Position numbers and translations under genes: made by a program. Positions 17,569 to 27,091 of a stretch of DNA of 64,000 nucleotides are shown piece after piece. Below the pieces are notes generated by a model, which had not been told where the DNA came from, did not search any database, and worked only from the letters and a program-made list of their open reading frames with translations. Source of the stretch: CBDCYS01 sp965226185 (GTDB taxonomy: Bacteria; Acidobacteriota; Terriglobia; Bryobacterales; UBA6623); the NCBI GenBank assembly GCA_965226185.1, contig CBDDCT010000001.1, positions 186,001 through 250,000 of the forward strand, given 5' to 3'. The stretch's first letter is position 1. Each line of letters opens with the position of its first letter.

Positions 17569-20424
17569 TTAATCGGAACCGGCACGCGCCGCGGTTTTGG
17601 CTGGGCTAGCCTCGGCGCCTTCCTGACCTGATTCGGGGATGCCTGCCGCTAAGCCTGACGCAGACTGCTTGCTCCCGGGAATTAGAAGTTCCAAACCTTC
17701 CGCCCCCATCGAGATTTCCACGTCGGGGATGGAGGAAACCTCTAGGACCAAACGAGCTACCGGGGGGTGCGATTGGCTTTGCTCGATTCGGATTCGATTC
17801 ACCTCGGGATGCGAAACGGACAATGTGCGCTGATCTTTGGGTACGGCAACGATAGCGTTCGAAATATCGAGAACAATCCGGGCGGGGTTTTCGATGTGGA
17901 AAGTTTTGTACCTCTTGGGGTGAAGCGAAGGAAACAAAATACGAAGCGAAGTTCCGTCATCGGAAACTTGCAGCGCGGTCAAGGTCTCGACCGGCTCGGG
18001 CGAGTTGCTTGCCGCGCCGGCCTCGGCAGTCATAAAATCCGCGCTCTCCCGTGCTGGCTGGGCCTCTGAAGAGGCCGCCGGCGGCTGTGGAAAGCCGCTG
18101 ACAGAGGCGGCGCCGGCTGGAACTTCGGGTTCTGGCGCTGTCGAGGCTTCCGCTGCGTCCGCGGAAGCCGGTTTCGCCTGTTCGCTTTGGGCGGCTCCAG
18201 ACTCAGAGGATTCACCGGACGTGTCTTGGACTGGCTCCAAAGCGGAATCCGAGGAGTTGTCCGCGAGCGTCACCTCAGGTTCGATCTCTCGCGTCACGCC
18301 CAAATCCAGCGCCGCGGCCCGTGCAAACAACAATTCCGCTGCCAAGTAATCCTCTTGGGTGAGAGTGTCGCCGCCAGCGGACGGCTGATCGAGCGCCGGC
18401 CCGGGCTGTCCGACATCGGTATTCAGGGCCGCCTGATCCGGTCCGGCCACCAGGTCGGTCGCCTCGGTATCGTCTTCCAAGTCTTCCAGCCCGGCGTTTG
18501 GCGGAAGCGGATCGGCTGGTTTCGAAACAGTTCCCTGGTAAGCCTCGTTGACGGAAATATTGTTGGCGGTCAGCGCTTGACCGGTTACGCGCGCCAGCTC
18601 CACTCGGCTCTTGACGTAATTGTTCTGGGAGGTGATTTCGCCTGAACGAGCCAAGGCCAGATCCCTTTGTGCCTGAACGACAAGGAAAATGGTCGATACG
18701 CCGAGATCAAACTTTCTTTGTTCGGCGTGAAGGGTCTTTTCTTGCAAAATCCGGGTTTGCCGCGCCGCCCGATAAATCGCGCGTGTTTGTTGCACGCCAA
18801 TGACCGCGTTATTGACCTCGGCGCGAATCGCATTTTCCTGCTGACGCAAGCGGATCTGGGCTTGACGTCGCTCGAGCAGCGTCGCGGTCATGTCGGCTTG
18901 AGCGCGGCGGTTTTTCAGAGGGATCGTCATCTGTATGCCGATCGAATAGTCCGGAAAATTGCGCCGGAAGAGCTGTGTCACGCTCGTGCCCAGCCCCCCT
19001 AGAAAGAATCCCGAGACAGCATTGTTTTGACCAGGCAAGCCGTTGAAATCGTTATTGATTTGGCCGGCAAGCCCGTTGTTGGTTACATCGGCCACAAGAT
19101 CCACCTGGGGAAGCATGGCGTTGCGAATACCCTTGAGCGAGATGTCGCGGTTATGCATCTGTATGCGCGACTGGGTCATTTCGGGCCGTGAGCGCAAGGC
19201 CAAAGTCATCAAGTCTTGAATCGGCTGGATCTGTTCTTTCTCGGGAACTTGAATCGTGTCGGTCGGCACGATCTCGACAAGCAGCAAGGAGGGACTAGCC
19301 AAGCCGTTCGTGCTGATGGCGTTCTTCAGCAATGTTTCCTGCAGTTGGACCCTTGTGACCGCCAGCGCCAGATCTTGCTCCCGGGACGCCACTTCGGCTT
19401 CCGCGCGGACGATCTCGATCGGCGCCAAGGTGCCGATTTCCACGCGGCGCTTGTTGTCCTGATAGAGCCTTTTGGAGAGGCGCAGGTCTTCCTCCCGTCC
19501 TTCAACATCCGCCCGGAAACTGACCAGATCCCAGTAAAGGTTCTCGACCCGCGTAGTGGTCTCGACCACCTGTTGCTCGAAGGCGAGATCGGAAACTTCC
19601 CGGTTGTTCTTTGAAACGGTGATGTTGCGTGAGTTGACGGCCAAGCCGAATCCCTGCAACAGCCGCTGCCGGAAGCCAAAAGTGAGGTTGCTGCGCAGCG
19701 AAGGATTGAAGTTCGCCCGCTGGGAGTTGGTCTCCGACAGGCGGTTCGCCCAAGTTAGAGACAGGCTGGAACCCGTTAGGAAGTTTTTGCGAAAGGCGAG
19801 GCTAGAGTTGCTGGTCTCATTGATAAACGTATTGGTGCCGGTTACGAAGTTGCTTGTTTGCGGGTTGCTGAAGTGTCCCCAATCGATCCCCCCCGTGAGG
19901 GTCGGATCGAGATTCGGAACATTCGTGCCGAAGAAGCTGCTGGCATCGCCAACTGCCGCAACTCCGCCCCCCGCGCCTCCGGCTCGGCCGGTGATTCCCG
20001 TGGCGTCGCCGCCGCGCCCGCCTCCACCCCCGCCCGCGACCGAAGTAGCTGTGGACAGATTGGTGATCTGGGTCTGCACGCCGCGGAGCTGCGCGCCCGA
20101 CTTGGCGCGCAGAATGTCGGTGTCGGCCAGCTTCGGCCCGTAGCGCGCCGAGGCGATGTCCAAGTTGTTTTCGATCGCCAGGGCGAGCGCGTCGTTCAAT
20201 GACAGATAGAGCCTGCCGCCCGCGATCAATTGGTCGAGCCGCGGCGAGTTGGCCATGTTGGGTTCGCCAACGACAGGATTCTTGAACACCTTCGTGAAGT
20301 TGGGCCAAGCCTGGATGCCGTCGCTGTAGTCCGTGCCCGACTGCAGCTTGAACTGCGACAGGCCCTGCGACTGCACCGCCATCAGGCCGGCCAACACGAA
20401 AACGATTCGTTTTTTGGCTCTCAT
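17569..20424 (-). CDS. TolC-family outer membrane protein with a C-terminal AMIN domain
   Basis: After a signal peptide (IVFVLAGLMAVQSQGLSQ), the first ~690 residues read as an outer membrane efflux protein: two alpha-helical repeats such as LSLNDALALAIENNLDIASA, RVENLYWDLVSFR and DIYGN-like helices with LRQQENAIRAEVNNAVIG. A Gly-rich loop (GGGGGGRGG, residues ~130) and a long Ala/Pro/Glu linker follow. The last ~120 residues (about 830-930) look like an AMIN domain: LTALQVSDDGTSLRILFPS, HIENPARIVLDI and PVARLVLEVSS. AMIN domains target proteins to peptidoglycan or the septal envelope (AmiC, PilQ). The fusion is unusual, and the intended partner pump is not encoded nearby. Confidence 0.85.
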   Translation of the reverse strand: MRAKKRIVFVLAGLMAVQSQGLSQFKLQSGTDYSDGIQAWPNFTKVFKNPVVGEPNMANSPRLDQLIAGGRLYLSLNDALALAIENNLDIASARYGPKLADTDILRAKSGAQLRGVQTQITNLSTATSVAGGGGGGRGGDATGITGRAGGAGGGVAAVGDASSFFGTNVPNLDPTLTGGIDWGHFSNPQTSNFVTGTNTFINETSNSSLAFRKNFLTGSSLSLTWANRLSETNSQRANFNPSLRSNLTFGFRQRLLQGFGLAVNSRNITVSKNNREVSDLAFEQQVVETTTRVENLYWDLVSFRADVEGREEDLRLSKRLYQDNKRRVEIGTLAPIEIVRAEAEVASREQDLALAVTRVQLQETLLKNAISTNGLASPSLLLVEIVPTDTIQVPEKEQIQPIQDLMTLALRSRPEMTQSRIQMHNRDISLKGIRNAMLPQVDLVADVTNNGLAGQINNDFNGLPGQNNAVSGFFLGGLGTSVTQLFRRNFPDYSIGIQMTIPLKNRRAQADMTATLLERRQAQIRLRQQENAIRAEVNNAVIGVQQTRAIYRAARQTRILQEKTLHAEQRKFDLGVSTIFLVVQAQRDLALARSGEITSQNNYVKSRVELARVTGQALTANNISVNEAYQGTVSKPADPLPPNAGLEDLEDDTEATDLVAGPDQAALNTDVGQPGPALDQPSAGGDTLTQEDYLAAELLFARAAALDLGVTREIEPEVTLADNSSDSALEPVQDTSGESSESGAAQSEQAKPASADAAEASTAPEPEVPAGAASVSGFPQPPAASSEAQPARESADFMTAEAGAASNSPEPVETLTALQVSDDGTSLRILFPSLHPKRYKTFHIENPARIVLDISNAIVAVPKDQRTLSVSHPEVNRIRIEQSQSHPPVARLVLEVSSIPDVEISMGAEGLELLIPGSKQSASGLAAGIPESGQEGAEASPAKTAARAGSD

Positions 20425-20893
20425 TTGTACTCTCTCCCGTAAACGACGTTTTGGAACCTAACCGGCGTGCTTAGGCCAAGTAGCGCCTACGCCACTTCCC
20501 GCGCCCGAAAAGGAGTTTTCGCGGGACTGCCCTACTACTCCTCTGGCGTGCATCTCGAGACGTCGGTTACCGAGATGCCGCCGCTGCCCCACGCGGAGCG
20601 CGGCTGCAAACACAACGTCATTTACCAATGATAGCGAGGTGTTCGCGCATCAGATCCCGCGGTCCGAAACTTTGAGCGCGGACTCCCGTCCACGGCCTCG
20701 AGTTTGGCCTTTGACTAGATAGATTCCCACAACAGAGCGAGACGGCGGAGCTGGAAGAGCAGAAGTGCTTGCTTTTCTGAAACATTTTGTTGTATTCTTG
20801 TATCTAGTTGTATAACTAGAGTAAGGACGCGCCACCCCTCGCTTCTCGCTTTCCCGTTCCGGGTGGACGCCCCTGGAAAGGTAAGGTGCTCCC
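20425..20893. other. Intergenic region between the TolC-type gene and the transposase
   Basis: No gene was recognised. The right part (about 20800-20893) likely includes the left end of the IS, but no clear inverted terminal repeat was found. An AT-rich stretch at 20770-20825 precedes it. Confidence 0.4.
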
Positions 20894-22533
20894 ATGGGAT
20901 TCCCCACGAAAGTCCAACTCATCAAACGTCAAACCTCCCAGCAGTGGTACGTCAACTTTCCCTCCGCCCTCGCCCAGGCCATGGAGTTCTCCCGCGGCGA
21001 ACTCGTCGAGTGGATCGTTGAAAGTAAAAATCAGCTCGTCCTCAACCGTCCCCAGGCGCCGCCTTCGGCTTTAAAAAAAACTCTGCGCCGCGGCTCCTCG
21101 ACGCCTTCCAAGCCTTCGCCCGCGAAGCCTTCGACGGAGCTGGCCAGCAGCGCGTCCAGCAGAAAATCGAAACCCTGATGCTGGCCACTTTGGTCGGTCT
21201 GGGCCGCCGCACCGTCACCGGCATGCTGCACACCTGCGGCGCCAGCTTCCGGGACTGGTCGGCTGTCTATCGCCTGTTTTCTAAAGTTCGTCTCGACGCC
21301 GACCCGTTGTTTGCGGTGACGCGCCGCGGCGTGCTCGGAGAACTCGATCCCGCCGCGCCGCTGCTCGTCGCCATGGACGATTCGCTGCTGCCCAAACGAG
21401 GCCCCAAAATCCCCGGTGTCGCCTGGCGCCGCGATCCGCTGGGACCGCCCTTTCACACCAACTTCATCCGCGCCCAGCGCGTATTGGGGATCTCGGCCGT
21501 GCTGGGCGCCGACGAGCGCGGCCCGGCCCGCGCCATCCCCATCGACTATCAACACGCGCCCACGCCGCGGCGGCCCCGCAACTTTCACAACGCCTCCGAC
21601 GAAGTACGCAAACAGTATCGGCAGGCCTGCCGCAAAGACTCGATGGCGGCCCAAGGCGCCCGCCGGCTGCAGGTTCTCCGCGAGCAGTTGGACCAAGACT
21701 CGGGCTCGGCCGGGCGCGCGCTCGAGGTCGTCGTCGACGGCCGCTTCACCAACCGCGTGGTGTTGCGGCAGCTGCCCCCCAACACGGTTTTGATCGGACG
21801 CCTGCGCAAAGACGCCAAACTCTACCAGCTGCCCGCGCCGCCGCCCGCGGGCGCCCGCGGCCGCGGACGGCTCTACGGCGAGCGCGCCGCGACGCCGGAG
21901 CAGTTGCGGCGTGACGACAATGTGGAGTGGCAAATCGTCGAAGCCTGGGCGGCAGGCAAGCTCCACCGCTTTCGTGTCAAGACGCTGTCGCCGCTGCGCT
22001 GGCGGCCGGCCGGCGGCCAGCGCAATCTGCGCTTGGTGGTGATCGCGCCGCTGGCCTACCGGCCGCGCCCGGGCGCCAAGCTGCTCTATCGCCAGCCGGC
22101 TTATCTGATCGTCAGCGACCCGCAGCTGCCACTCGCACGCATCGTGCAGCATTACGTGCGGCGCTGGGACATCGAGGTGAATTTTCGCGACGAGAAGACG
22201 CTGCTCGGAGTGGGCGAGGCGCAGGTACGGCATCCGCGCTCGGTGGGGGAGCTGCCACGCATGATCGTGGCGGCGTACAGTTGGTTGTTGCTGGCAGCGC
22301 GGCGCGCCGCCGAAGCGCAGGCTTCCCCCGACGCTTTGCCGCCGCCGAAGTGGCGGGCGGGCAACAAGAAGCCGCGGGCGACGACGCAGGATCTGCTGCA
22401 GCGACTGCACGCCGAGCTATGGGGCGAAGGCCTGCGGCATTTCTGCAGCTTTCCCTCCGCCGGCGACACCGCCATGAAGCCCCAGAAACTCCAGCAGTCG
22501 CTTCCCGAAGCCCTGTTATATGCTTGCCGTTAG
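20894..22533 (+). CDS. IS4/IS701-like DDE transposase with AbrB-like N-terminus, joined by a -1 frameshift site
   Basis: The first ORF (20894-21178) has an AbrB/SpoVT-like DNA-binding segment (KVQLIKRQTSQQWYVNFPSA and MEFSRGELVEWIVESKNQLV). The transposase body is in the -1 frame and begins, by sequence character, before its ATG at 21178: PRLLDAFQAFAREAFDGAG. The crossover falls at TTTAAAAAAAAC (21070-21081), which fits the X XXY YYZ slippery heptamers T TTA AAA and A AAA AAA. A TGATG overlap also allows restart at 21178. DDE acidic positions are in VAMDDS, VVVDGRF and the YVRRWDIEVNFRDEK region. The end lies at 22533; terminal repeats were not identified. Confidence 0.8.
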
Positions 22534-22584
22534 CGTTTTCACCGCACATCACCCGCCCGCCCACTCCCGCAAAGGCCAAACTCG

Positions 22585-22614
22585 AGCCGCGGGTCTCTCC
22601 GAGACCCGCGCTAC
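22585..22614. repeat. Dispersed palindromic repeat (agccgcgggtctctccgaga)
   Basis: The inverted core GCGGGTCTC / GAGACCCGC recurs with one change at 34701-34730. These are two members of a short dispersed family at two distant intergenic sites. Confidence 0.65.
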
Positions 22615-22646
22615 AGGAGATTTGAGAGGGAGACGCCGGTCGCAGC

Positions 22647-23675
22647 CTAGCGCGAACTCGCCACCCGAACATACTTGTGAAGCGGTGGGCAGTTGGGCGG
22701 CCCCAGACCATGCTTGCCGGCGGCGGACCAGACGACTTCGCCGACGTACAGACTGCCGTCCGAATCGATCCAGATGTCATGCGGCGCCAGGAAATCGCCC
22801 GGGGTTCCGGGGTTGTCGCCGCCGCCCCAGCGGGCTTGTAACTCGCCATCCAAGTTGAAAATGCTGACGCGGCCTCCGGCTGGGTTCGGTCCCGCTTCGA
22901 GCCAGGGGAAAAGTCCAATCTTCTTTCCAACCTCGGCCACGAACACCGTGTCTTCGGGATCAATGAACACCTGCATGGGCCGGGACAGGTCCGTCCATTC
23001 GGTGATGAATTCTCCGTTGGGCTGGAAGATCTGGATGCGGCTGTTTTCACGATCGGCGACGTAGACTCGTCCGTTGCTGTCGAGCGCAATCCCATGCGGC
23101 AGATTGAACTGGCCCGGCCCCTCGCCAGGCTCACCCCAGGAAAACAGCAATTCTCCCTCCGCCGAAAACTTGTGGACTCGGGCGTTGCCGTATCCGTCGG
23201 TAATGTAGAGTGACCCCTCGGCGTCGAGCGCTACGTTCGTGGGGTAGTGAAACGGGGGGCCGCCATGAGTCACCTGGCGGTAATCGAAATCCGTCATGCC
23301 GGTGTCGCTGTGTTCACCGCTAGTCCCGAGGGTCATCAAGAGCTCGCCCTCGGGCGTACATTTCCTGACTGTGTGATCGCGGTCATCGGTCAAGTACAGC
23401 GTGTCGTCAGGAGCGATGTGCAGCCCGTGAGCCCGATTGAAATCCCCTTCCCCCCACGACCGCAGGAATTTCCCGCCGCGGTCGAAGACAATCATCGGAT
23501 GCTCGCCGCGATTGAAGACGTGGACCTGTCCTTGCGAATCGGTCGCGATGCCGGCCACTTCGACGAAGCTCCAGCCCTCGGGAAGTTGTTCCCAACCGGG
23601 GACCGGCTGGTATTGGAATTTACCGCTGCCAACGATGGGGAGTTCAGTACTGGCCGATGCTTCCATGGGTGTCAC
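22647..23675 (-). CDS. NHL-repeat beta-propeller protein
   Basis: This 342-residue protein is made of repeats with the NHL pattern, for example AHGLHIAPDDTLYLTD, LPHGIALDSNGRVYVADREN and APHDIWIDSDGSLYVGEV. It resembles the peptidylglycine alpha-amidating lyase-like NHL proteins, which are six-bladed propellers. No clear signal peptide is seen. The catalytic activity is uncertain; it may be a lyase-type or a binding propeller. Confidence 0.8.
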   Translation of the reverse strand: MTPMEASASTELPIVGSGKFQYQPVPGWEQLPEGWSFVEVAGIATDSQGQVHVFNRGEHPMIVFDRGGKFLRSWGEGDFNRAHGLHIAPDDTLYLTDDRDHTVRKCTPEGELLMTLGTSGEHSDTGMTDFDYRQVTHGGPPFHYPTNVALDAEGSLYITDGYGNARVHKFSAEGELLFSWGEPGEGPGQFNLPHGIALDSNGRVYVADRENSRIQIFQPNGEFITEWTDLSRPMQVFIDPEDTVFVAEVGKKIGLFPWLEAGPNPAGGRVSIFNLDGELQARWGGGDNPGTPGDFLAPHDIWIDSDGSLYVGEVVWSAAGKHGLGPPNCPPLHKYVRVASSR

Positions 23676-23717
23676 CTATTGCCCTCAGGCGTGTGGGCGC
23701 CAGGGCCGGTCATGTTT

Positions 23718-23759
23718 GCGCGATCCGGTTTGCGCGATCCGGTTTGCGCGATCCGGTTT
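23718..23759. repeat. Three perfect 14-bp tandem repeats
   Basis: The unit GCGCGATCCGGTTT occurs three times in a row, upstream of the propeller gene and near the end of the phosphotriesterase-like gene. The unit is not a multiple of three and lies outside the coding regions. Confidence 0.85.
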
Positions 23760-23792
23760 GCCGTGACCCGATGACGCGGGACACAGAGACCT

Positions 23793-24800
23793 TCAATGAG
23801 AGCCACTCAACGCTCGCATGGGATTGATTTCGATGAGCTGTCCTGCATCGGCTTCGCTGAAGCCCGCTCTCTCCAAGGCAGGCAGAAAATCCGTGAATAA
23901 GTATTTGTAGCCGCGGAAATTGCCCCCGCCGGGCTCGCCCGGCCGGTACCAGCCTGCATCCTGCGAGATTAGCACGCGGCCGAGCAGTCCGGCATCCGCC
24001 ATCACTTGAACACACTCTAAGTGCCAATCAAGGGTGGATGGCCGAATCCCGTCGAATTCCACCCACATCCCTTCTCGGGCGAGTTGCCGGTGAAGGCTGT
24101 GATCTTTTTCGTTCTGGGCGTGGACCCAAATGAATCTAGACGGAGACGCCCCAGCCGACTCCAAGATTCCAAGTTGCGCCAGCGCCGCGGCTCCCGATCC
24201 GGTGTGGGAAGCGACGGTTAGCCGGGTCGCTTTGTGGGCAAGAACCGCGGCCAGTACCAGCTTTTGTTCGATCTCCGGCAAAGGGACATCCTGATTCACG
24301 CCCGTCTTGATGATACCGGGCCGAATTCCCGTCGATTGAATTCCTTCATCGTATTCTCGGATGTAGCCCTCCGCAAGCTGCTGGGCGCCTTGTTCGCGGG
24401 CGTATTGTGGAATGAACTTCTGTTTGGCGGCGCCGTAGATCCCCGTCGCCGCGACGATCCTGATGTTCGATGTCTTCGATAGGCGCCGCAGCACATTGGG
24501 GTCGCGGCCTATATGGATCGGAGTCGGCTCCACAAGGCAGCGGCAGCCGGCTTGATGCAGCTCTCGCAGATAGGGCAGCACGGCTTCGTACGCTTTATCG
24601 GGGTCATAGTCTCCTGGTCTTCGGTCGGAAGGCGGCCGAAGGTCCGTCACAATGTGCTCGTGCATCAGCGTCGGCCCAAGGTCCGGCGCGGGCCCGGTCA
24701 CGGTTTGCACCTGCCGGCCGATTTCCGCGGCGGATCCCCGCCAACGGCAAGCCGTCCAGCTTCCCGCGAGACAATGTAAGACTGAACGCCGGGTCATCAT
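23793..24800 (-). CDS. Phosphotriesterase-family amidohydrolase, probably exported
   Basis: The ATG at 24800 gives MMTRRSVLHCLAGS, a Tat-like start (TRRSVL). The protein then shows phosphotriesterase features: the HxH motif in LMHEHIVTDL, a candidate carbamylated Lys in GIIKTGV, a His in TVASHTGSG, and the late Asp in VLISQDAGWY. This family hydrolyses lactones or phosphotriesters; the physiological substrate is unknown. A longer in-frame start upstream would add sequence that looks like a decayed SPGQINLQIP-type domain and is rejected. Confidence 0.82.
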   Translation of the reverse strand: MMTRRSVLHCLAGSWTACRWRGSAAEIGRQVQTVTGPAPDLGPTLMHEHIVTDLRPPSDRRPGDYDPDKAYEAVLPYLRELHQAGCRCLVEPTPIHIGRDPNVLRRLSKTSNIRIVAATGIYGAAKQKFIPQYAREQGAQQLAEGYIREYDEGIQSTGIRPGIIKTGVNQDVPLPEIEQKLVLAAVLAHKATRLTVASHTGSGAAALAQLGILESAGASPSRFIWVHAQNEKDHSLHRQLAREGMWVEFDGIRPSTLDWHLECVQVMADAGLLGRVLISQDAGWYRPGEPGGGNFRGYKYLFTDFLPALERAGFSEADAGQLIEINPMRALSGSH

Positions 24801-24980
24801 CACTGCCGGAGCGGCCCCTAGCATGGACCGCCTGCCGTTGACATCATACCGCCTCATGAAACAGCTCGGTCTTGATTTCGCCTCGTAGCAGGCCATCGCC
24901 GGAATCTGGGCGTTGAGGAAGCAGGGTCGGAGCGGTCTGCGACCAATCGGCTGAGCAGCGCCGAGCCGGCGCCGGCCGAC

Positions 24981-25139
24981 AGCGGACATTTTCTGGCGTT
25001 CATTCATAATGGCAAGCGGCGGCACTCGGCGCTGGGTTATCGCCCGCCCGAGGCGTTTGAGGCGGCCTTCGCGGCCGAGCAGGCGGCAGCGGCGCCGGTT
25101 GGCGATGGTCTGGCAGTTGGCGATGCCCTGCGAGTTTGA
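24981..25139 (+). pseudogene. Remnant of an IS3-type transposase C-terminus
   Basis: The plus-strand frame ending in TGA at 25137-25139 contains FIHNGKRRHSALGYRPPEAF, the typical end of IS3 OrfB integrase cores. Upstream the similarity is lost. It is a truncated relic, not functional. The neighbouring stretch 24801-24980 is otherwise non-coding. Confidence 0.65.
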
Positions 25140-25239
25140 GGTATGAGTTTTCAAGGCATGAGCAGATCTATCGATCCGATGGGGTGATCCGATGGGGCGA
25201 AGGACAAGGCGGGATACGGCCATCGAGCCGCACCCCGCA

Positions 25240-25690
25240 CCCATCGGATCGATGAGTCTGGGGTACTCCTTTCCGGTCGGGCCTAAGAATGACAGCCCAT
25301 CCCCGAAGCAGAAAAAAACCGCGCCGGGCTCTGCTTCCAAGGGGATTTGAAGATTAATTTGGCCATCTGACACGAACCACAGGGCTGCCTCCTCTTCACC
25401 AACCAAGACCCGCACGTCACAGAGGCGGCCGGGTAGTATTCCGCCGCCGCGGCGGCATTGGGCGCCGCCACCGCTGTCAGGTTCACGATTTTACCCGGCG
25501 CGGTCTCCACCTTGGCGGAATCCACCAGCCCGTAGCCGCGCACCCACACGCTATAGTTCGCGTCTGGAAGGTCGGGCAGTACGTAGCGCCCGCGATCATC
25601 AGTGACGGCGATCTTGACAAATTTCGTGGCCAGTGGTCGTTTCCGCGATCACCCAGACCCCCGCCTCCGGTCCCTTCGTACTGCCGACGA
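25240..25690 (-). pseudogene. Decayed fragments of a secreted regulatory-domain protein and an SPGQIN-type domain
   Basis: In one frame the region reads VVGSTKGPEAGVWVIAETT, then after a shift LATKFVKIAVTDDRGRYVLP and VWVRGYGLVDSAKV, matching the start of carboxypeptidase-regulatory-like secreted proteins. A downstream frame gives WFVSDGQINLQIPLEAEPGA, a TIGR03437-type domain remnant. A frameshift near ETT/LATKFV, the missing start and the chimeric joint indicate a pseudogene formed by rearrangement. Confidence 0.6.
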
Positions 25691-25695
25691 CCCCC

Positions 25696-26250
25696 TCAGA
25701 AGGCCACGCTGTAACTCAGGCCGGGGTCTCTGCCCCGGATGAACAGGAAGGAAATAGTGTGACTCTTGAGCGAGGTGTTGAACGTGGGATGAACATGAAC
25801 TCCGTCAAAGATCACGAGCGACGTGACGGTTTCGGAGAAGCCGATGTTGAGTCCGCCAATGGCGCGCATTTTCCCCTTGTAGGTTCCGTAAACAACGCCG
25901 CCATAGGGGGCGATCGGCAGACCCGTCTCGCGTTTCAGATTCTTGCTGAAGGTGGCGTAGAAGGCCTGTCCGGACGGCGTGCCGATTCGGTCTGAACTGG
26001 TGCCCAAGATCAGCGCCGGACGATTCCTCGTCTCCCGAATAGCAAGGAGATTCGCGAGGGGGCTCACCATGCCGGCCCGCGAGTTGTATTCCAGTCCGGT
26101 GGAGAATCGCGGCGTGAGCCAATAGGTCAGCGTCGTGCGCAGGCTGGCGCGATCGATCTGATTCGCCGCCCAGCGAGACCCGAAGGTCCAGCGTTTTTCA
26201 AGTTCGTGACCCGCCCCGCTGACCGCGCGGCCTTCTCCCCGGTCAAGTCG
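25696..26250 (-). pseudogene. C-terminal fragment of an outer-membrane beta-barrel protein, start missing
   Basis: The frame is open from the end of the tlpA-like gene and reads SGAGHELEKRWTFGSRW, then alternating beta-strands (TTLTYWLTPRFSTGLEYN), ending in SYSVAF with a terminal Phe, as expected for barrel assembly. No ATG, GTG or TTG start precedes the barrel segment before MVSPLANL, which lies inside the barrel (26070). It is interpreted as a 5'-truncated gene, possibly intact from an internal start. The function is unknown. Confidence 0.55.
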
Positions 26251-26251
26251 G

Positions 26252-26935
26252 TCAACTGGGTACGAGAGAGGCGCCCTCCATGGCGACCGCCGCGTGCTGG
26301 TGTTCTTCCTCTCCCTCGGCGTGTTCGTCCTGCGCTGATTCGAGATGATTCACGAGCGCAGGCGGGGGCGGGGCCGCTCGATCGCCGAGCAGCCAGTCAA
26401 TGCGTTCGATCAGCTCGCGTTCCTCGACCAGGCCCAGTAGCCTCGCAACGATGCGTCCGTCGCGGTCGATCAGAGCGGTCGCGGGCAGGGCCATACCCAG
26501 GCCAAGCCGCTTCATGTCCTTGGCGGTGGCGCCGAGCCAGATCGGGAAATTGATTCCGTACTCTTCGATGAACCGTTCGATTTGATCTCTGGTGCTGGCG
26601 TCATCCGCCGAGGCGGCGATGAACTCCACGCCTCTGGGCTGATAATCTTCGCGCGCCCGGACGAAGATCGGCATTTCCTCCCGGCAAGGCACGCACCAGG
26701 TAGCCCAAAAATTCAGGATGACGATTCGGCCGCGATAGTTTTCCAAGCTTTGGCGACCGCCCGACAGGCCTTGTAATGCGAGGGTCGCCGGATCCTCGGG
26801 CCCTGTGAGATGCGCGGACTCGGCCTGAGAGGCAAAGCCTTTGCAAGGCACCAAGAATAGCAAGGCGGAGAACACCAAATGACACAGCGAGATCGCGGTG
26901 CTTAGAGTTTTCCGTCGAATTTCCGCCGCGGCCAC
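26252..26935 (-). CDS. TlpA/ResA-like thioredoxin-fold protein
   Basis: It has an N-terminal signal/membrane segment (LCHLVFSALLFLVPCKGFAS) and the thioredoxin-type motif WCVPC in NFWATWCVPCREEMP. The fold continues (FIAASADDASTRDQIERF, LPATALIDRDGRIVARLLG). TlpA-type proteins reduce or handle periplasmic thiols, for example in cytochrome biogenesis. An acidic/His-rich tail (EHAEGEEEHQHAAVAMEG) is atypical and may bind metal. Confidence 0.85.
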   Translation of the reverse strand: MAAAEIRRKTLSTAISLCHLVFSALLFLVPCKGFASQAESAHLTGPEDPATLALQGLSGGRQSLENYRGRIVILNFWATWCVPCREEMPIFVRAREDYQPRGVEFIAASADDASTRDQIERFIEEYGINFPIWLGATAKDMKRLGLGMALPATALIDRDGRIVARLLGLVEERELIERIDWLLGDRAAPPPPALVNHLESAQDEHAEGEEEHQHAAVAMEGASLVPS

Positions 26936-26969
26936 TAGAACCAGCTTAGCGTCTGCCCGCAGGATTCCG

Positions 26970-27091
26970 TCACAGCAGTTTAGTCAGCAGCTTTTCGTAT
27001 TCCTGGTGAGAGCCGATCCAGAACCAGACAATTTCGCCGGACGTTCCGCGGACGCCAACTGCACGGTAGGAGCGGCTGACGCGCACTGCAA
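26970..27091 (-). pseudogene. C-terminal half of a RelE/HigB-type toxin, separated by an IS
   Basis: The minus strand reads KSGLVAVRVSRSYRAVGV and GEIVWFWIGSHQEYEKLLTK before TGA, typical of the RelE/ParE-like toxin C-terminus. The 5' part of the gene lies at 28847-28996, beyond the IS1380-type element. The two halves are off by one base when simply joined, so the gene is also frameshifted or edited at the junction. Confidence 0.7.

Noticed and set aside
22112..23134. Minus-strand 340-residue ORF
   Set aside because: It overlaps the transposase and propeller genes out of frame; Arg/Ser/Ala-rich content with no motif.
24801..25415. In-frame extension of the phosphotriesterase-like ORF
   Set aside because: The upstream part looks like a decayed SPGQIN-type domain and unrelated DNA; the Tat-like start at 24800 is a better start.
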